Made by a program: the position numbers and the translations under genes | The notes under the pieces: generated by a model | What the model was told of the DNA's origin: nothing | The model's database searches: none | The model's input: only the letters and a program-made list of their open reading frames with translations | In this document: one piece after another, positions 17,485 through 28,500 of the stretch | Layout of the letters: each line of letters opens with the position of its first letter | How positions within the stretch are numbered: the stretch's first letter is position 1 | NCBI RefSeq assembly: GCF_000513855.1 | Contig: NZ_KI911318.1 | Span: 931,327-995,326, forward strand | Direction: 5' to 3' | Source of the DNA: Desulfurococcus amylolyticus Z-533 | GTDB lineage: Archaea > Thermoproteota > Thermoprotei_A > Sulfolobales > Desulfurococcaceae | DNA: 64,000 nt

Positions 17485-18675
17485 CTATATTATTCCAAGC
17501 CTCTTTCCATGCTTCTCATATGCTGCCAGCGCTTTATCCAGGTCTTCCCTGGTGTGCCCTGCATTGACTTGATTCCTGATCCTCTCTGTCCCTCTAGCAA
17601 CCATCGGGTATACTATTGGCACGACGAATACTCCTTCCTCGAAGAGAGACTTGGCTAGCTCACGTGTTTTCTTAGTGTCACCTATTATAACTGGTATTAT
17701 GGGCGTCTGGCTCTTCCCTGTGTTGAATCCAAGGTTGTCTAACTCCTTCTTGAAGTAGTTTCTATTATCCCATAGCCTCCTGATCCTCTCCTTCCCTTCA
17801 TCGCTCATAACTATTTCAAGCGCCTTCAGGTTGGCAGCGGCTACTGCAGGCGGGAATCCAGTGCTTAACAGCCATGTCCTAGCCTTGTTCCTAATAAATT
17901 CTATGACCTCATAGTCTGAGCCTATCATGCCTCCCGAGGAGCCGAGGGCTTTAGAGAACGTGCCAACGTGGAAGTCTACTTCCTCCTCGACACCCAGATG
18001 GGCTGGGGATCCGTGTCCCTCTCCCAATACCCCTTCACCATGGGCATCATCCACATACACCATTGCATTATATTCTCTCGCCAACCTAACTATCTCTCTC
18101 AGGGGCGCTATATCACCGTCCATTGAGAATACTCCATCGGTTATTATAAGGATCTTTTTGTATTTCCCATGTACTTGCTTAAGCTTGTCCTCTAGGTCTG
18201 CTACGTCACAGTGCTTATATATTACTTTATCAGCCCTTGAAAGCCTTATACCATCAATTATGCTTCCATGGTTTAATTCATCAGAGACTATGACGTCTCC
18301 TTGCTCGACTATGGCTGGAATAGTGCCAGCATTCACAGCGAAGCCTGTGGGGAAGACTAGCGCGGCCTCCGTTCTCTTGAACTCGGCTATCTTCTTGTGT
18401 AGAGCATCCAGTATCTCATGGTATCCTGCAATAGCCCAGACCGCGCCTGGACCCCATCCATATTTCTCCATGGCCTCGATGGCCGCCTGTTTAAGCCTGG
18501 GGTCATTGGCTAGATTCAGATAATTGTTGGATGCAAGCACTATGACCTCTCTTCCATCAACTATAGCACGGGGACCAGCGGGGCCCATAAGCCTCTTTAT
18601 CTCCCATATCTCTCCTCTCTCAATTAATTCTTTGAGCTTTAACCCATAGTACTCCTTTACCCAATGTTTTACCAT
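17485..18675 (-). CDS. kbl: 2-amino-3-ketobutyrate CoA ligase (glycine C-acetyltransferase)
   Basis: This PLP enzyme of the alpha-oxoamine synthase family converts 2-amino-3-ketobutyrate and CoA to glycine and acetyl-CoA. Visible are VLASNNYLNLANDPRL, the His-containing DELNHGSIIDGIRLS, DGVFSMDGDIAPL, VYVDDAHGEGVLG, and the PLP-lysine motif GTFSKALGSSGG. At 396 aa it is full length. It is co-directional with threonine dehydrogenase, making a two-step threonine degradation operon. Confidence 0.95.
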   Translation of the reverse strand: MVKHWVKEYYGLKLKELIERGEIWEIKRLMGPAGPRAIVDGREVIVLASNNYLNLANDPRLKQAAIEAMEKYGWGPGAVWAIAGYHEILDALHKKIAEFKRTEAALVFPTGFAVNAGTIPAIVEQGDVIVSDELNHGSIIDGIRLSRADKVIYKHCDVADLEDKLKQVHGKYKKILIITDGVFSMDGDIAPLREIVRLAREYNAMVYVDDAHGEGVLGEGHGSPAHLGVEEEVDFHVGTFSKALGSSGGMIGSDYEVIEFIRNKARTWLLSTGFPPAVAAANLKALEIVMSDEGKERIRRLWDNRNYFKKELDNLGFNTGKSQTPIIPVIIGDTKKTRELAKSLFEEGVFVVPIVYPMVARGTERIRNQVNAGHTREDLDKALAAYEKHGKRLGII

Positions 18676-18869
18676 ATGTTTCCACCATAGACATATATAC
18701 TATACTTACCCGTCTATTTATAACTTTATTTTTACGGTAAATGGTATCAATTGTGAAATCAACTACCCCAATCCATTGTAAGTGTGAGCCCCCTTAATGA
18801 TGCAGGTATATCATGCTACTTATTGATATTTAAGTAGAATAGGTTCTATATTTTCTAACCGGTGATTGA

Positions 18870-20225
18870 ATGGAGCTGTATTATGGTTATAGTGGTAATG
18901 TGGCTAGGATACTTAGAAGTATAGGGGTTGAACCAGGTGATAAAATAGTCGTAGTGTTGAAGGATGGAACTGTTTTCAACGGGATCCTCATGCCCCGTCA
19001 GGTCCTCTATTCCGGGAGGCCTGTGCTGGTCTTAAAACTAGATAACGGCTATAATATAGGTTTAAACATCGACGAGGTAAGCGATTTAAGGCTGGTTTCG
19101 AAGAAACAGGTTCATCACCATGTAGGTGTCGAAGCCGTTGGGAGGGCTGAGGGATTACCCCGTATAGTATTACTGGGCACGGGAGGTACGATCGCATCTA
19201 AAGTTGATTATGAGACGGGAGCAGTTACACCGGTCCTCACCCCTGGCGAGATACTTGAATGGGTACCGGAGCTGGCTGAAATAGCTGTCTTTAACGCTAG
19301 GGAGGTAATGAGTATTTTCAGCGAGGATATAGAGCCACTTCACTGGGAGAACCTATCCCGGGAGGTATATAAGGAGCTCGTTGAAGGAGTTGATGGCGTT
19401 GTAATAGCCCATGGTACGGACATGATGTCTTACTCTGCTTCAGCCCTAGCATTCTCAATAGTGAATAAGCCTGCTCCAATAGTGTTTGTTGGCTCCCAGA
19501 GGAGTAGTGATAGGCCGAGCAGTGACTCAGCGTTTAATCTAAGAGCCGCATTCATAGCTGCCTCCAAGGGGTCCTTCGCTGAATCCGTAATCGTAATGCA
19601 TGGTGAAACATCCGATACATACGCGCTGGTACATAGAGGCGTGAAAGCCAGGAAGATGCATACTAGTAGAAGGGATGCATTTCAATCGATAAACGATAAG
19701 CCGATAGCCAAGGTGTATCCTGAGACAATGGAGGTACGGATCGTGGGAAGAATCATTGAGCACCGTGGTAAAAACAAGGAGGCACAGTTAAAGAATAAGT
19801 TTGATGACAGGGTAGCACTGGTTAAAGTCTACCCGGGCCTCCAACCAGAGGTGCTTGAGACGTTGATAGATAAGGGCTTCCATGGAATAGTCCTAGAGGG
19901 AAGCGGGCTGGGACACATGCCTAACAAGCTCATCCCAGTTATAGCGAGGGCTGTTGAAAACGATATACCCGTGGTAATGACTAGTCAATGCCTTTTCGGC
20001 CGCGTCAACCTCTACGTCTATAGTACTGGTAGAAGACTACTCGAAGCCGGCGTGATACCGGGCTCTGATATACTTCCCGAGACAGCTTATGTAAAGCTCT
20101 CATGGATCCTTGGCAGCGTATCAAGGGACCTTGAGGAAGTTAGGAAAGTTTTCCTCACGAATCTCGCTGGAGAATTCAATGAGAGGCATATACTAGACCT
20201 CTACCCGAGGTGGAATCATGAGTAG
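18870..20225 (+). CDS. gatD: Glu-tRNA(Gln) amidotransferase subunit D
   Basis: GatD is the asparaginase-like subunit that releases ammonia from Gln/Asn for GatE. The N-terminal Sm-like barrel ([21 protein letters not shown]) is followed by the asparaginase domain: [21 protein letters not shown] (catalytic Thr), [11 protein letters not shown] (Thr-Asp), and [12 protein letters not shown]. At 451 aa it is full length. The last 8 bp overlap gatE, typical of the archaeal GatDE operon. Confidence 0.97.
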   Translation: MELYYGYSGNVARILRSIGVEPGDKIVVVLKDGTVFNGILMPRQVLYSGRPVLVLKLDNGYNIGLNIDEVSDLRLVSKKQVHHHVGVEAVGRAEGLPRIVLLGTGGTIASKVDYETGAVTPVLTPGEILEWVPELAEIAVFNAREVMSIFSEDIEPLHWENLSREVYKELVEGVDGVVIAHGTDMMSYSASALAFSIVNKPAPIVFVGSQRSSDRPSSDSAFNLRAAFIAASKGSFAESVIVMHGETSDTYALVHRGVKARKMHTSRRDAFQSINDKPIAKVYPETMEVRIVGRIIEHRGKNKEAQLKNKFDDRVALVKVYPGLQPEVLETLIDKGFHGIVLEGSGLGHMPNKLIPVIARAVENDIPVVMTSQCLFGRVNLYVYSTGRRLLEAGVIPGSDILPETAYVKLSWILGSVSRDLEEVRKVFLTNLAGEFNERHILDLYPRWNHE

Positions 20226-22134
20226 GATCAACTATAGTGAAACCGGGTTAAAGGTCGGCCTCGAGATACATGTGCAATTAGATACGGCGAGGAAGCTCTT
20301 CTGTAAATGCCCAACCCTCCTCAGTGAGGCAGAGGCCCGAGAAGTATTCACGAGATACCTTAGGCCGGCTAAGAGCGAGGTAGGCGAGATAGATAGGGCT
20401 GCACTGCTTGAATGGAAGAAGAACAAGAAGTATGAATACGAGGCCCCTGTGGAGTCGAGCTGCCTTGTTGAAGCCGATGAGGAGCCGCCCCACGAGATAA
20501 ATGAGGATGCATTACTAGTTGTATTAGCATTAGCCAGCTCCATGAATATGAGGATCATTGATGAAATACATGTGATGAGGAAGATAGTTATCGATGGCAG
20601 TAATGTCAGTGGTTTCCAGCGTACAGCGTTAATCGCTGTAAACGGTTACATAATGGATAACGAGGAGAAAATAGGCATACAGACACTATGCCTGGAGGAG
20701 GATGCAGCTAGGAAGATCGATGAGTCTGAGACCACTGTAAGATATAGAATCGACAGGCTTGGCATTCCACTGGTAGAGGTAGCTACGGCGCCGGATATAC
20801 ATGACCCGGAGCAAGCCGTCAGGGTAGCATTGAAAATAGGACAGTTAATCAGGCTCACTGGAAGGGCTAAACGAGGCCTGGGAACCATTAGGCAGGATCT
20901 AAACATAAGTATCAAGGGCGGTGCAAAAGTAGAGATTAAAGGAGTGCAACACTTATATTTGATCTCGAAAGTGATAGAGTACGAGGTGTTAAGGCAGCTT
21001 AAACTCCTCGAGATACGTGACGAGCTAGTTAAGCGTGGCGTGAGTCCGGAGAACATATCAGATAATATAATAGATGTCACAGATGTATTCAGGGATACAG
21101 GTTCGAAGATAGTGAAGAAGGCTCTCTCAATACCTGGGAGCGGTGTATACGCTGTTGTATTACGGGGCTTTAAAGGATTACTTGGGATAGAAATTCAGCC
21201 TGGGAGAAGATTTGGAAGCGAACTAGCCGACTATGCTAGGATCTGGGGAGGAGTTGGCGGAATCTTTCACACGGATGAGTTGCCAAACTATGGGATCACT
21301 AGGGAAGAGGTTCAGGCTTTATACGTGAAGACAGGGGCTGATCCAGGTATAGATGCCATAGTAATAGTAGCAGATGTCAAGCAGAAGGCTGTGGAAGCAT
21401 TAAAGGCGGTGGTCGAGAGAGCCAGGATAGCTGTTATAGGTGTACCTGAGGAAACACGTGCCGCTAACCCGGATGGTACAACGAAATACATGCGTCCACG
21501 CCCCGGCTCAGCCAGGATGTATCCAGAGACAGATATACCACCCATATATATTACCCCAGAACTCATGGAGAAAGCTAGCAAATTAATCCCAGAGCCCCCT
21601 GAGAAGAAGTTGGAGAAGTATGTAAGGGAGCATGGATTAAGCACGGAACTAGCTAAAGCAGTAATTAATGATTTAAGGCTCGACCTCTATGAGAGACTAG
21701 TGGAGAAATACATGGGTAAGATACCAGCATCAATTATAGCGTCAACACTGGTCAACATTATTCCCTCATTGAGGCGTGACGGGGTACCCATCGAGAATAT
21801 CGATGACTACGTGATCGAGGATGTCCTGGATGCGGTGGCAAACAATGAGATAGCTAAAGAGGCCATACCAGATGTATTGTCAAGTATAGCGAGGAACCCG
21901 GGCAGGAGCATTAAGGATGTTATAAAAGAGCTTGGACTAGGCGTTGTCTCAATCAGTGAGCTAGACGAGTTGATTAATGAAGCAATAAAGAAGAACATGG
22001 ATAAGATCACCGCTAAAAGGGAGAAGGCCTTCCAGATAGTTATGAGCGAGGTCATGAAGTCTGTTAGGGGTAGAATAGATGGAGCACTCGTAGCTGAAAA
22101 GGTTAGAGAGAAATTAAAGGAGATACTGAAATAA
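20218..22134 (+). CDS. gatE: Glu-tRNA(Gln) amidotransferase subunit E
   Basis: GatE phosphorylates and amidates glutamate on misacylated Glu-tRNA(Gln), completing archaeal Gln-tRNA synthesis. It starts [24 protein letters not shown], the GatB/E signature. The insertion domain found in GatE (not GatB) is present ([14 protein letters not shown]...[17 protein letters not shown], an AspRS-like insert), and the C-terminal YqeY-like tail is intact. At 638 aa it is full length. A candidate C/D sRNA begins just after its stop. Confidence 0.97.
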   Translation: MSRINYSETGLKVGLEIHVQLDTARKLFCKCPTLLSEAEAREVFTRYLRPAKSEVGEIDRAALLEWKKNKKYEYEAPVESSCLVEADEEPPHEINEDALLVVLALASSMNMRIIDEIHVMRKIVIDGSNVSGFQRTALIAVNGYIMDNEEKIGIQTLCLEEDAARKIDESETTVRYRIDRLGIPLVEVATAPDIHDPEQAVRVALKIGQLIRLTGRAKRGLGTIRQDLNISIKGGAKVEIKGVQHLYLISKVIEYEVLRQLKLLEIRDELVKRGVSPENISDNIIDVTDVFRDTGSKIVKKALSIPGSGVYAVVLRGFKGLLGIEIQPGRRFGSELADYARIWGGVGGIFHTDELPNYGITREEVQALYVKTGADPGIDAIVIVADVKQKAVEALKAVVERARIAVIGVPEETRAANPDGTTKYMRPRPGSARMYPETDIPPIYITPELMEKASKLIPEPPEKKLEKYVREHGLSTELAKAVINDLRLDLYERLVEKYMGKIPASIIASTLVNIIPSLRRDGVPIENIDDYVIEDVLDAVANNEIAKEAIPDVLSSIARNPGRSIKDVIKELGLGVVSISELDELINEAIKKNMDKITAKREKAFQIVMSEVMKSVRGRIDGALVAEKVREKLKEILK

Positions 22135-22140
22135 AATCAT

Positions 22141-22198
22141 GCAGCGATGACGAGTACTCCCGTCAATGAGTGGTGATTAGAAGGCATTTGGCTGAGCC
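22141..22198 (+). ncRNA. Candidate C/D box sRNA downstream of gatE
   Basis: The layout C - guide - D' - C' - guide - D is visible. The C box-like GCGATGA is at 22144-22150, a degenerate D' (ATGA) at 22166-22169, a C'-like GGTGATT at 22172-22178, and the D box CTGA at 22192-22195. Total length (~55 nt) and the ~12-nt segments before D' and D match archaeal C/D guides. C and D' deviate from consensus, so this is a candidate. Targets would pair with the 11-12 nt before each D box. Confidence 0.45.
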
Positions 22199-22386
22199 GT
22201 TTATCTCCACAGCTTTCACTCTATTTAAGATAAGATAGGTTTTGTGTCCCCAGTAGGACTTCAATATCACCCATGATCCTATCTATTTTACTCACCCGGG
22301 GCAAATATTTAGAAGTTATTTAGAATCAGCAGCGGCTCTTTTATCTACTTTCTTTTAAAGAAAAAGGATGCTAGTTATTTTAAACT

Positions 22387-22398
22387 ATATTTATTTTA
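22387..22398 (+). promoter_or_regulatory. TATA box for the 22.4-23.8 kb gene pair
   Basis: TATATTTATTTT lies about 85 bp upstream of the first long gene. Transcription should start near 22412-22420, placing the mRNA start just before a 13-codon ORF at 22422. The rest of 22199-22386 shows no gene. Confidence 0.5.
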
Positions 22399-22421
22399 AG
22401 GCTTAGGAATACAGTATCATA

Positions 22422-22463
22422 ATGGATGAGGATCCTTGGCCGCACAGATACCCCGATGGGTAA
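22422..22463 (+). CDS. Possible 13-codon leader ORF
   Basis: ATG at 22422 reads MDEDPWPHRYPDG then TAA, ending 10 bp before the next gene's ATG at 22474. The TATA box at 22387 would place it almost leaderless. It may be a regulatory leader peptide, or only chance, since archaeal leader peptides are poorly documented. The sequence is acidic and Pro/Trp-containing. Confidence 0.3.
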   Translation: MDEDPWPHRYPDG

Positions 22464-22473
22464 GTGATGAGAT

Positions 22474-22824
22474 ATGGTAGCCTCCGAAGTTGAAGAGGCA
22501 ATAAAAAGTGTTCTCGCTGAGAACAAGTACAAGGTCATAGTTAAAGATATATGGGAGAAGAGTCTTACAAGTGGAACAATGGGTTTTAGACTGATCTACG
22601 GTATCAAGGAGGATAGTGTAGTTATAGCTAGACTGGGTACGAATTCTATTAGGTTAACGATAATTCTAAGAAATTCATTAAGCAGTGAAAAGGCATCTCG
22701 GCTTGAGGAGGATGGATGGAAAATAGATGTAAGAGATGAAGAGACCGTTCTCTCACTAAGAATAAATAATGTTCAAACAGAGGCGAGATATATCTGGGAG
22801 TTACTTGTTAAGTCACTGGGTTGA
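22474..22824 (+). CDS. Hypothetical protein, 116 aa
   Basis: Not recognised. It looks like a small alpha/beta domain: an N-terminal helix (EVEEAIKSVLAENKYKVIVKDIWEKS), then strands (GFRLIYGIKEDSVVIARLGTNSIRLTIIL), and a C-terminal helix. A GTGAGATATG context precedes the start. Its stop overlaps the next gene by 4 bp (TTGA), so the two are translationally coupled and probably work together. Confidence 0.7.
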   Translation: MVASEVEEAIKSVLAENKYKVIVKDIWEKSLTSGTMGFRLIYGIKEDSVVIARLGTNSIRLTIILRNSLSSEKASRLEEDGWKIDVRDEETVLSLRINNVQTEARYIWELLVKSLG

Positions 22825-23759
22825 AACCACTATTGAATGAGACGGGAGAGGCATATTTAATGATAACACATGAGGTTTTAATGAATGCTATAGCATTACT
22901 TAACAACGGGGTCAGCCTCAACATTGTTTCGAAAACCCTTGGTGTTAATAGAACCCAGTTGTCAAGGCACCTGAATACGTTAATTAAGAAGAATCTACTG
23001 GTTAAATACTTGAATGTCTTTATAGATCGCCTGCAAACACCTGTTTCCATAGTTATTGGGGAACTTAAGCAGAAGGCAACGGGCCTGAGGTGTCTTCTCG
23101 GAAACCCTCCTTTAATTATATCTTATTACTCGTATACATCGCGTCCAACCATTATAAGTTATGTGAGAGACGACTATAGCGGGATAGATGCCAGATCTAT
23201 AGCTGCTGACGCATGTAGGATCGTGTTTTACGGTAGAATATCACAGGTATTAGTACCTATACAAGTGGTTCAAAACCCCGGGTTTACACTCCTGGAGTCC
23301 AGCGTATTCATTGATAAGGATATATTACTTGATGAGGCAGATGAAGTGATAGCCCTCGAGTTATTCAGGCTCTTTAACCCCTGTATATTTGGCAGGTGGA
23401 GAACAAGTGACCTGGTTGGAACCCTTAAGAAGAGCCTTGGGGCAAGGGATACATACCACCATTTCACCAGACATGCCGTGGCCTTAACACGCAAGAAATA
23501 TGTTTATAAAGACAGCGGCATGTACTCCCTAATATTCGCATCATCTGATACGCTTGACGCTCTAGCAGCATTGCTGAGTCAGCTACATGAATCCCAGATA
23601 CTTATAGACGTGGAGCAAGCAAACATGGTGAGTACTCATCCATTCATTGGCGTAATTCATGCATGGATATCCCTGGATAAGCTGTATGATTATAATAAGG
23701 GGCATGATTTAATCGAGGGTGTTTCATATGCTATTTACCCGGTTTTCTCAGTTCACTAA
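22821..23759 (+). CDS. HTH-domain protein, coupled to the upstream gene
   Basis: The product starts at TTG 22821. Residues about 16-60 form an HTH: HEVLMNAIALLNNGVSLNIVSKTLGVNRTQLSRHLNTLIKKNLLVKY, with an R-x-Q-L-S-R recognition helix. The remaining ~250 residues are an unassigned alpha/beta region with scattered cysteines (RCLLGN, DACRIVF, NPCIFG). It may be a DNA-binding regulator sensing a ligand through the C-terminal domain. The 4-bp overlap with the 116-aa gene suggests a complex. Confidence 0.65.
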   Translation: MKPLLNETGEAYLMITHEVLMNAIALLNNGVSLNIVSKTLGVNRTQLSRHLNTLIKKNLLVKYLNVFIDRLQTPVSIVIGELKQKATGLRCLLGNPPLIISYYSYTSRPTIISYVRDDYSGIDARSIAADACRIVFYGRISQVLVPIQVVQNPGFTLLESSVFIDKDILLDEADEVIALELFRLFNPCIFGRWRTSDLVGTLKKSLGARDTYHHFTRHAVALTRKKYVYKDSGMYSLIFASSDTLDALAALLSQLHESQILIDVEQANMVSTHPFIGVIHAWISLDKLYDYNKGHDLIEGVSYAIYPVFSVH

Positions 23760-23890
23760 TCTGGTAACACTTATGCTCCATAATTCTTTCAGTTCCAATA
23801 TTCCAGGTATTAATCAAGAGAAATTTATTTTTAGGGCTTAAATAGTGTAATAATGCTTATGTGTGAGCTAATTCGCATAGGTGGTGTTCA

Positions 23891-24289
23891 ATGAGTAAGG
23901 TATATGATACCCTTGGAAACCTGAAGGTCGGCAGCTTTATAGTAATAGATGGAGAACCATGCAGAATAGTCGAGATGTCTCGTGCTAAGACGGGAAAACA
24001 CGGAAGTGCTAAAGCAAATGTAGTAGCGATAGGTTTATTCTCAAAGGCTAAGAAAACTCTCGTAGCCCCTGTCGACACCCAGGTAGAGGTCCCAGTTATA
24101 GAGAAACATGTAGGTCAAATAATAGCTGATATGGGCACTATGTACCAGGTTATGGATATGGAGACGTATGAGACCTTTGAGGTGGAAAAAGACTCCATAG
24201 AGGAGGATATTAGAAACAAGCTGGGAGTAGGCTCAGAGGTAGAATACTGGGTCGTAATGGGTAAGAGACTTATCATCCGTCCCCGCTAG
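23891..24289 (+). CDS. Translation factor aIF5A
   Basis: The archaeal IF5A homologue relieves ribosome stalling and acts in elongation and termination. It has 132 aa, starting [30 protein letters not shown]. The hypusination loop [12 protein letters not shown] contains the modified lysine, about residue 36. The C-terminal OB domain follows. GGTGG 8 nt before ATG is the ribosome-binding site, and TTAAATAG near 23838 is a probable TATA. It overlaps the convergent next gene by 4 bp. Confidence 0.96.
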   Translation: MSKVYDTLGNLKVGSFIVIDGEPCRIVEMSRAKTGKHGSAKANVVAIGLFSKAKKTLVAPVDTQVEVPVIEKHVGQIIADMGTMYQVMDMETYETFEVEKDSIEEDIRNKLGVGSEVEYWVVMGKRLIIRPR

Positions 24290-24648
24290 ATGTCATCCGG
24301 TAGGAAAACCGGTTTTTCAGCAAGTGATATTATAGGTATAGCTATGCCTGGCCTAGGGCTCTTGGAGAACTCTATTTTTTCATCACTGGTGCTAACTATA
24401 ATATAGTTCGCCTCCTCAATACCCTCCATATCGGTTGAATAATAGTAGAATACAGGGATTCCATAATACTTATAATAATCTCTGAAAACACCTAGCATAC
24501 CCAGATACGTCTTCCCTCCGTGTTTGAACTTAATAATATACGTGTTAAACTGGTGTGGAACCATCGTCGACGTTGCAAGTCTCACAAGGTCGTTTAATGA
24601 GGCAACCTTAATTGGGACAGCCTTCTCTACTTCCTCCAAAGTGGACAC
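24286..24648 (-). CDS. Hypothetical protein, 120 aa
   Basis: Not recognised. The 120-residue protein has an N-terminal helix ([24 protein letters not shown]) followed by alternating strands ([53 protein letters not shown]), a compact single domain. It is next to the nitrilase-like gene on the same strand with a 38-bp gap, so possibly in the reverse gyrase transcript. Confidence 0.6.
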   Translation of the reverse strand: MSTLEEVEKAVPIKVASLNDLVRLATSTMVPHQFNTYIIKFKHGGKTYLGMLGVFRDYYKYYGIPVFYYYSTDMEGIEEANYIIVSTSDEKIEFSKSPRPGIAIPIISLAEKPVFLPDDI

Positions 24649-24686
24649 CTACACCAGCTTTCCCCGATATTATCCCGGATATTCCT

Positions 24687-25592
24687 TTATTTTTCCAGTC
24701 TTCTTAATTGTCCTGACACAAATTTAAGGATACCTATTGTTTCCTCCTTGTTTGCCTCATGTATTCTACTTGTCATCTCCTTATAGGGTATCGATATTAA
24801 TGCTGGGACAGAATCACTATATATTGTAACCAGCCTTCCCTCGGGATCCATTATCATGGAGTTTAACACATACTTATTGTCTTCAACAACGAATATTCCG
24901 CCTACATGAATAACCCATCTATCCAGCATTTGTGCTAGTGTTTTCACGATGTCGACATAGTTTTCAACTGGTTTTAATGGTGATATAGTAGCTACTAATG
25001 TATTACAGCCCCTCATAGATCCTATTCTACCGAACTCTGGTACTAGGATTTCCCGCGATATAAGAGCCATGTACTTCAGGTAATGGTCATCGAAGACTAT
25101 TATTTCACGTCCAGGGTTAACACCTATCTTCTCCTCATCGCTTGATACAAGTATTTTTCTCTGGGATGAATGCTCCTCCACGTCCTCGAAGGATATAAAT
25201 ACCGTGGAAACATAGTATTTACTCCCCGAGCGCTCCATTATTGCGGGGGAAATAATATTCAACCCGTAGTTAGCTGAGAGATATTTAAGTGTTCTAAGAT
25301 ATGGATGCTCCTCATCTATACCATATCTCCTGCGAAACTCCTCGGCCCTCATGTTTTTCGAGTATAACTCGATAACGGGTCCGAATGCAGCTGAGTATGG
25401 TATGATAAGTGTATGTATGTTTCTCTCACTAGCATAAAAAACTATTTTACGTATATTGTTGAGATTTATCCCGAAGGCGTTGAACAGTATTGGTATATGT
25501 GCTATCCCGAGCCTTGGGCCGGAGATACTTTTATATAGTTCAACTAGTTTAAACCCCTCGATGCTCAACTGGATCACGTCGTTGAGGCGCAT
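24687..25592 (-). CDS. Nitrilase-fold-like protein lacking the catalytic triad
   Basis: The 301-aa protein resembles the carbon-nitrogen hydrolase fold by its order of strands: TLIIPYSAAFGPVIELY in place of the Glu strand, GREIIVFDDHYLKYMALISREILVPEFGRIGSMRGCNTLVA in place of the Cys strand, and HVGGIFVVEDNKYVLNSMIMDPEGRLVTIY. The usual Glu in the first site and Cys in the nucleophile position are not visible, so it is probably non-catalytic. The call is tentative. Its start overlaps reverse gyrase by 19 bp, which suggests coupling. Confidence 0.45.
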   Translation of the reverse strand: MRLNDVIQLSIEGFKLVELYKSISGPRLGIAHIPILFNAFGINLNNIRKIVFYASERNIHTLIIPYSAAFGPVIELYSKNMRAEEFRRRYGIDEEHPYLRTLKYLSANYGLNIISPAIMERSGSKYYVSTVFISFEDVEEHSSQRKILVSSDEEKIGVNPGREIIVFDDHYLKYMALISREILVPEFGRIGSMRGCNTLVATISPLKPVENYVDIVKTLAQMLDRWVIHVGGIFVVEDNKYVLNSMIMDPEGRLVTIYSDSVPALISIPYKEMTSRIHEANKEETIGILKFVSGQLRRLEK

Positions 25593-28500
25593 CTTTCATT
25601 ATATTCTTTCTCCAATGAATCATTGATGTCCTTGTTTTCAAGTACTATATTCTTTACCTCTCTATAGATCTCTTCTAATACCTCCTGGTAATCCCTCTCG
25701 CCTCTACTGATCTTCTCCATTAGATCCTCGAGTCTCCTAGTAGTATCCACGCTGACTATATCGCCATAGTGGTCTTTAAGGAATTTCAACACGTATCTAC
25801 CGCGTTCTACAGGTATCAGGGCTTTCGCCTCTCCACTTACTATTACATATCTCCTATCTATTATTGTTTGAATTATTTTAGCATAGGTACTCGGCCTACC
25901 AATGCCATTCTCCTTCATCCATCTCACTACATCATGGAACCTCAGCATTGGCGGCTTAATTACTTCGCCTTCATGGATCTTCCCGTTAATCCTCCCGCCA
26001 GGCTCACTGGGCTTTAACCTGATGCCCTGGACCAGCTCGATGTTCTTGTATACCTCAAGGTATCCTTTTTCAACGGCTTCAGTGTATACCTCAGAATAGT
26101 ATTCACGGTTCTTTATGACTACTTTAAACTTCAACTTCCTTAGTTTAGCCGGCCTCATCTGGCTCGCTATAAATCTTCTAAATATGAGGTCGTAGAGCCT
26201 TATATGGTCTTTCGTGAATTTTACAGACAATGTTAACACTCCTTCCTTGATCAATTCAAGAAGCCTGTCGGCATCTATAGGTCTCGTCGGACGTATCGCC
26301 TCGTGAGCCCCGCCCTCTCCCCACATCCTGGCCTTAAAGTAGAATTGAGCTTTCTCCCCGTATTTCTCCTCCAGGTACTGTCTAGCTATGGAGATGCCCG
26401 TATCACTTACCCTTGTACTATCGGTTCTATGGTAGGTTATGAGGCCTGTCTCAAATAGATTCTGCGCTATCTCCATTGCCCTTACAGCTGAGAGCCTGAG
26501 ACTCCTTGATGCCTCCTCTAATAGCGCGTCTGTTGTAAATGGTGGCAGCGGGTTAACCTCCTCTACATCCTCACCTATAACTATTATTTCAACTGGTAGG
26601 AGTTTCTTCTTGTTAAGAGATTTTATAACTCCCAGTTCCTCGGCATCGATGTAAGGTATCGTGACTTCCACGAAGTCGCCTACGTCTTCAACATATATTT
26701 TTATTCTATAAGACCATCTCTCGGGCTTCCGTCTTTCCTCCGTCTCCTTAACAATATATTCTAAGACAGGTGTTTGGACTCTTCCAGCACTCAGATTCCT
26801 ATTCTGGGTACAACAGTCGAATTCATGGAGCTCAGAATCGTCTTTCTCTTCCTTCACTGTTTTATTCTTAAGGTACTCAGAGCAATATTTCAGCCATGCA
26901 TATTTTTGAACCTTCTCTGAGAGAGAGAACCCTAACCATCTATCATCTATCCTTCTAACAATCTGGGATTCTACAAGTTTAAGATCAAAGTCTCTCGGGT
27001 TCTTGAGAGCATTGAGAATTGCTTTTCTAGTGACCTCGTGGAATTCTATTCTCTTGATATCGCTGGCGTAGGGCTCTAGTAATACCCTTAAATCCCAGGC
27101 TATTTTCTCTCCCTCTGCATCGGGATCTGTGCCTATTAAGACAACGTCGACTTCTTCAGCTAACTCTCTCAGGGCCTTTACGATGTCAAGTTTTCTTGTG
27201 ACATAGGATACTTTACCATTTATTCTACACTTGGGGCATTCATTCGTATTATCTATAACTTCATCCGTGAATTGATGTCCGTTGGAGCACTTCTTAATAT
27301 CCGTGTACACCGGGATGAACCTGTTCTCTACCTTTAATACACCGTAAAGGTTCTCACCCATTGATTCACCAGGGTTATCGGTGATTAAATCATACACATG
27401 CCCGGCGCTCGCCACTATGGAGAGCACGTAGTTTCCAACAGTTACCTCATATGCTTGTAGAACATCCTTTACGACTCTAATACTTGGTTTACCGAAGAAG
27501 TTGGCTATGGTCTTAGCCTTGTTGGGTGATTCAACTATCATTAATGCTGTTTTAACCGGTTCAACCTGTGTAGTGGTTTTTATCCCCTCTCTAATGACCT
27601 CGGCAACCCTTCTTCTCTCCTCCTCTATCTGCCTTGTTAATTCCTCTAAGTTTACCTGGTCTAGTGGCACCATGTTAAAGTCCTCGAAAATCCATCTCAT
27701 CCTCTTCACTAAGCCGTTCAATAGTCTTTTATCATCAACCAATGTTATCGACAAACCCCTGGTTATGCCGCCTGGATAAAGCCTTGAAGCTCTACCACTA
27801 GCCTGGATATATGTTGCGACATCCGGTATTAACATATAGTACTTATTACCCTCTCTAATGACGCCTATATCCCCTAGGCTAGATATTTTATGCCATGTCT
27901 CATCCTTTGAGAGCTCCTCCTTGATTATTTTATATGCCTCCATAGCATCCCTCAGAAACGGCGTCTCCTCGACGGGCTCCCCCCTGAGCTTCTTGGCCAG
28001 CTCCTCTCTAATCATCATCAATGCGCCGGGGCTCATTCTCCTGATTCTACTTGATAACCTACCAATAAGCCTATCAATGGCTTCTTTCCTCTCCCCTTCG
28101 CTGGCATCGCGAAGCACCGAGAGGATTCTGAGTAGATCCCTTGGAGATAACTCTTCAAGCTCCGGGGTGAACTTATGTCTGGGAACCCCGATGAACATAA
28201 TGTATTTCACTCTTTCCGGGAGATCTATCCCCCTGACCATGACTCCATAATAGGTTGCCACACCAACAAGTATGTTTATTTCCCCTCTCGCAAACGCATC
28301 TAGTAGTTTAGCGGATTTCCCAGAGTGAAATGCCTCCGCATTCAATCCTTTCTCTTTGAGTAGTGATGCTATTTTCTCAGCGTATTCTACCCCCCTATCA
28401 ACTGGAACGAAGATCAGTAATCCATCACGGAGCTTAAGGGCTAACTCAACCATCTTTTCCTCAATGTCTCTAATGGACTCGATGTAAGTATCCACTATGT

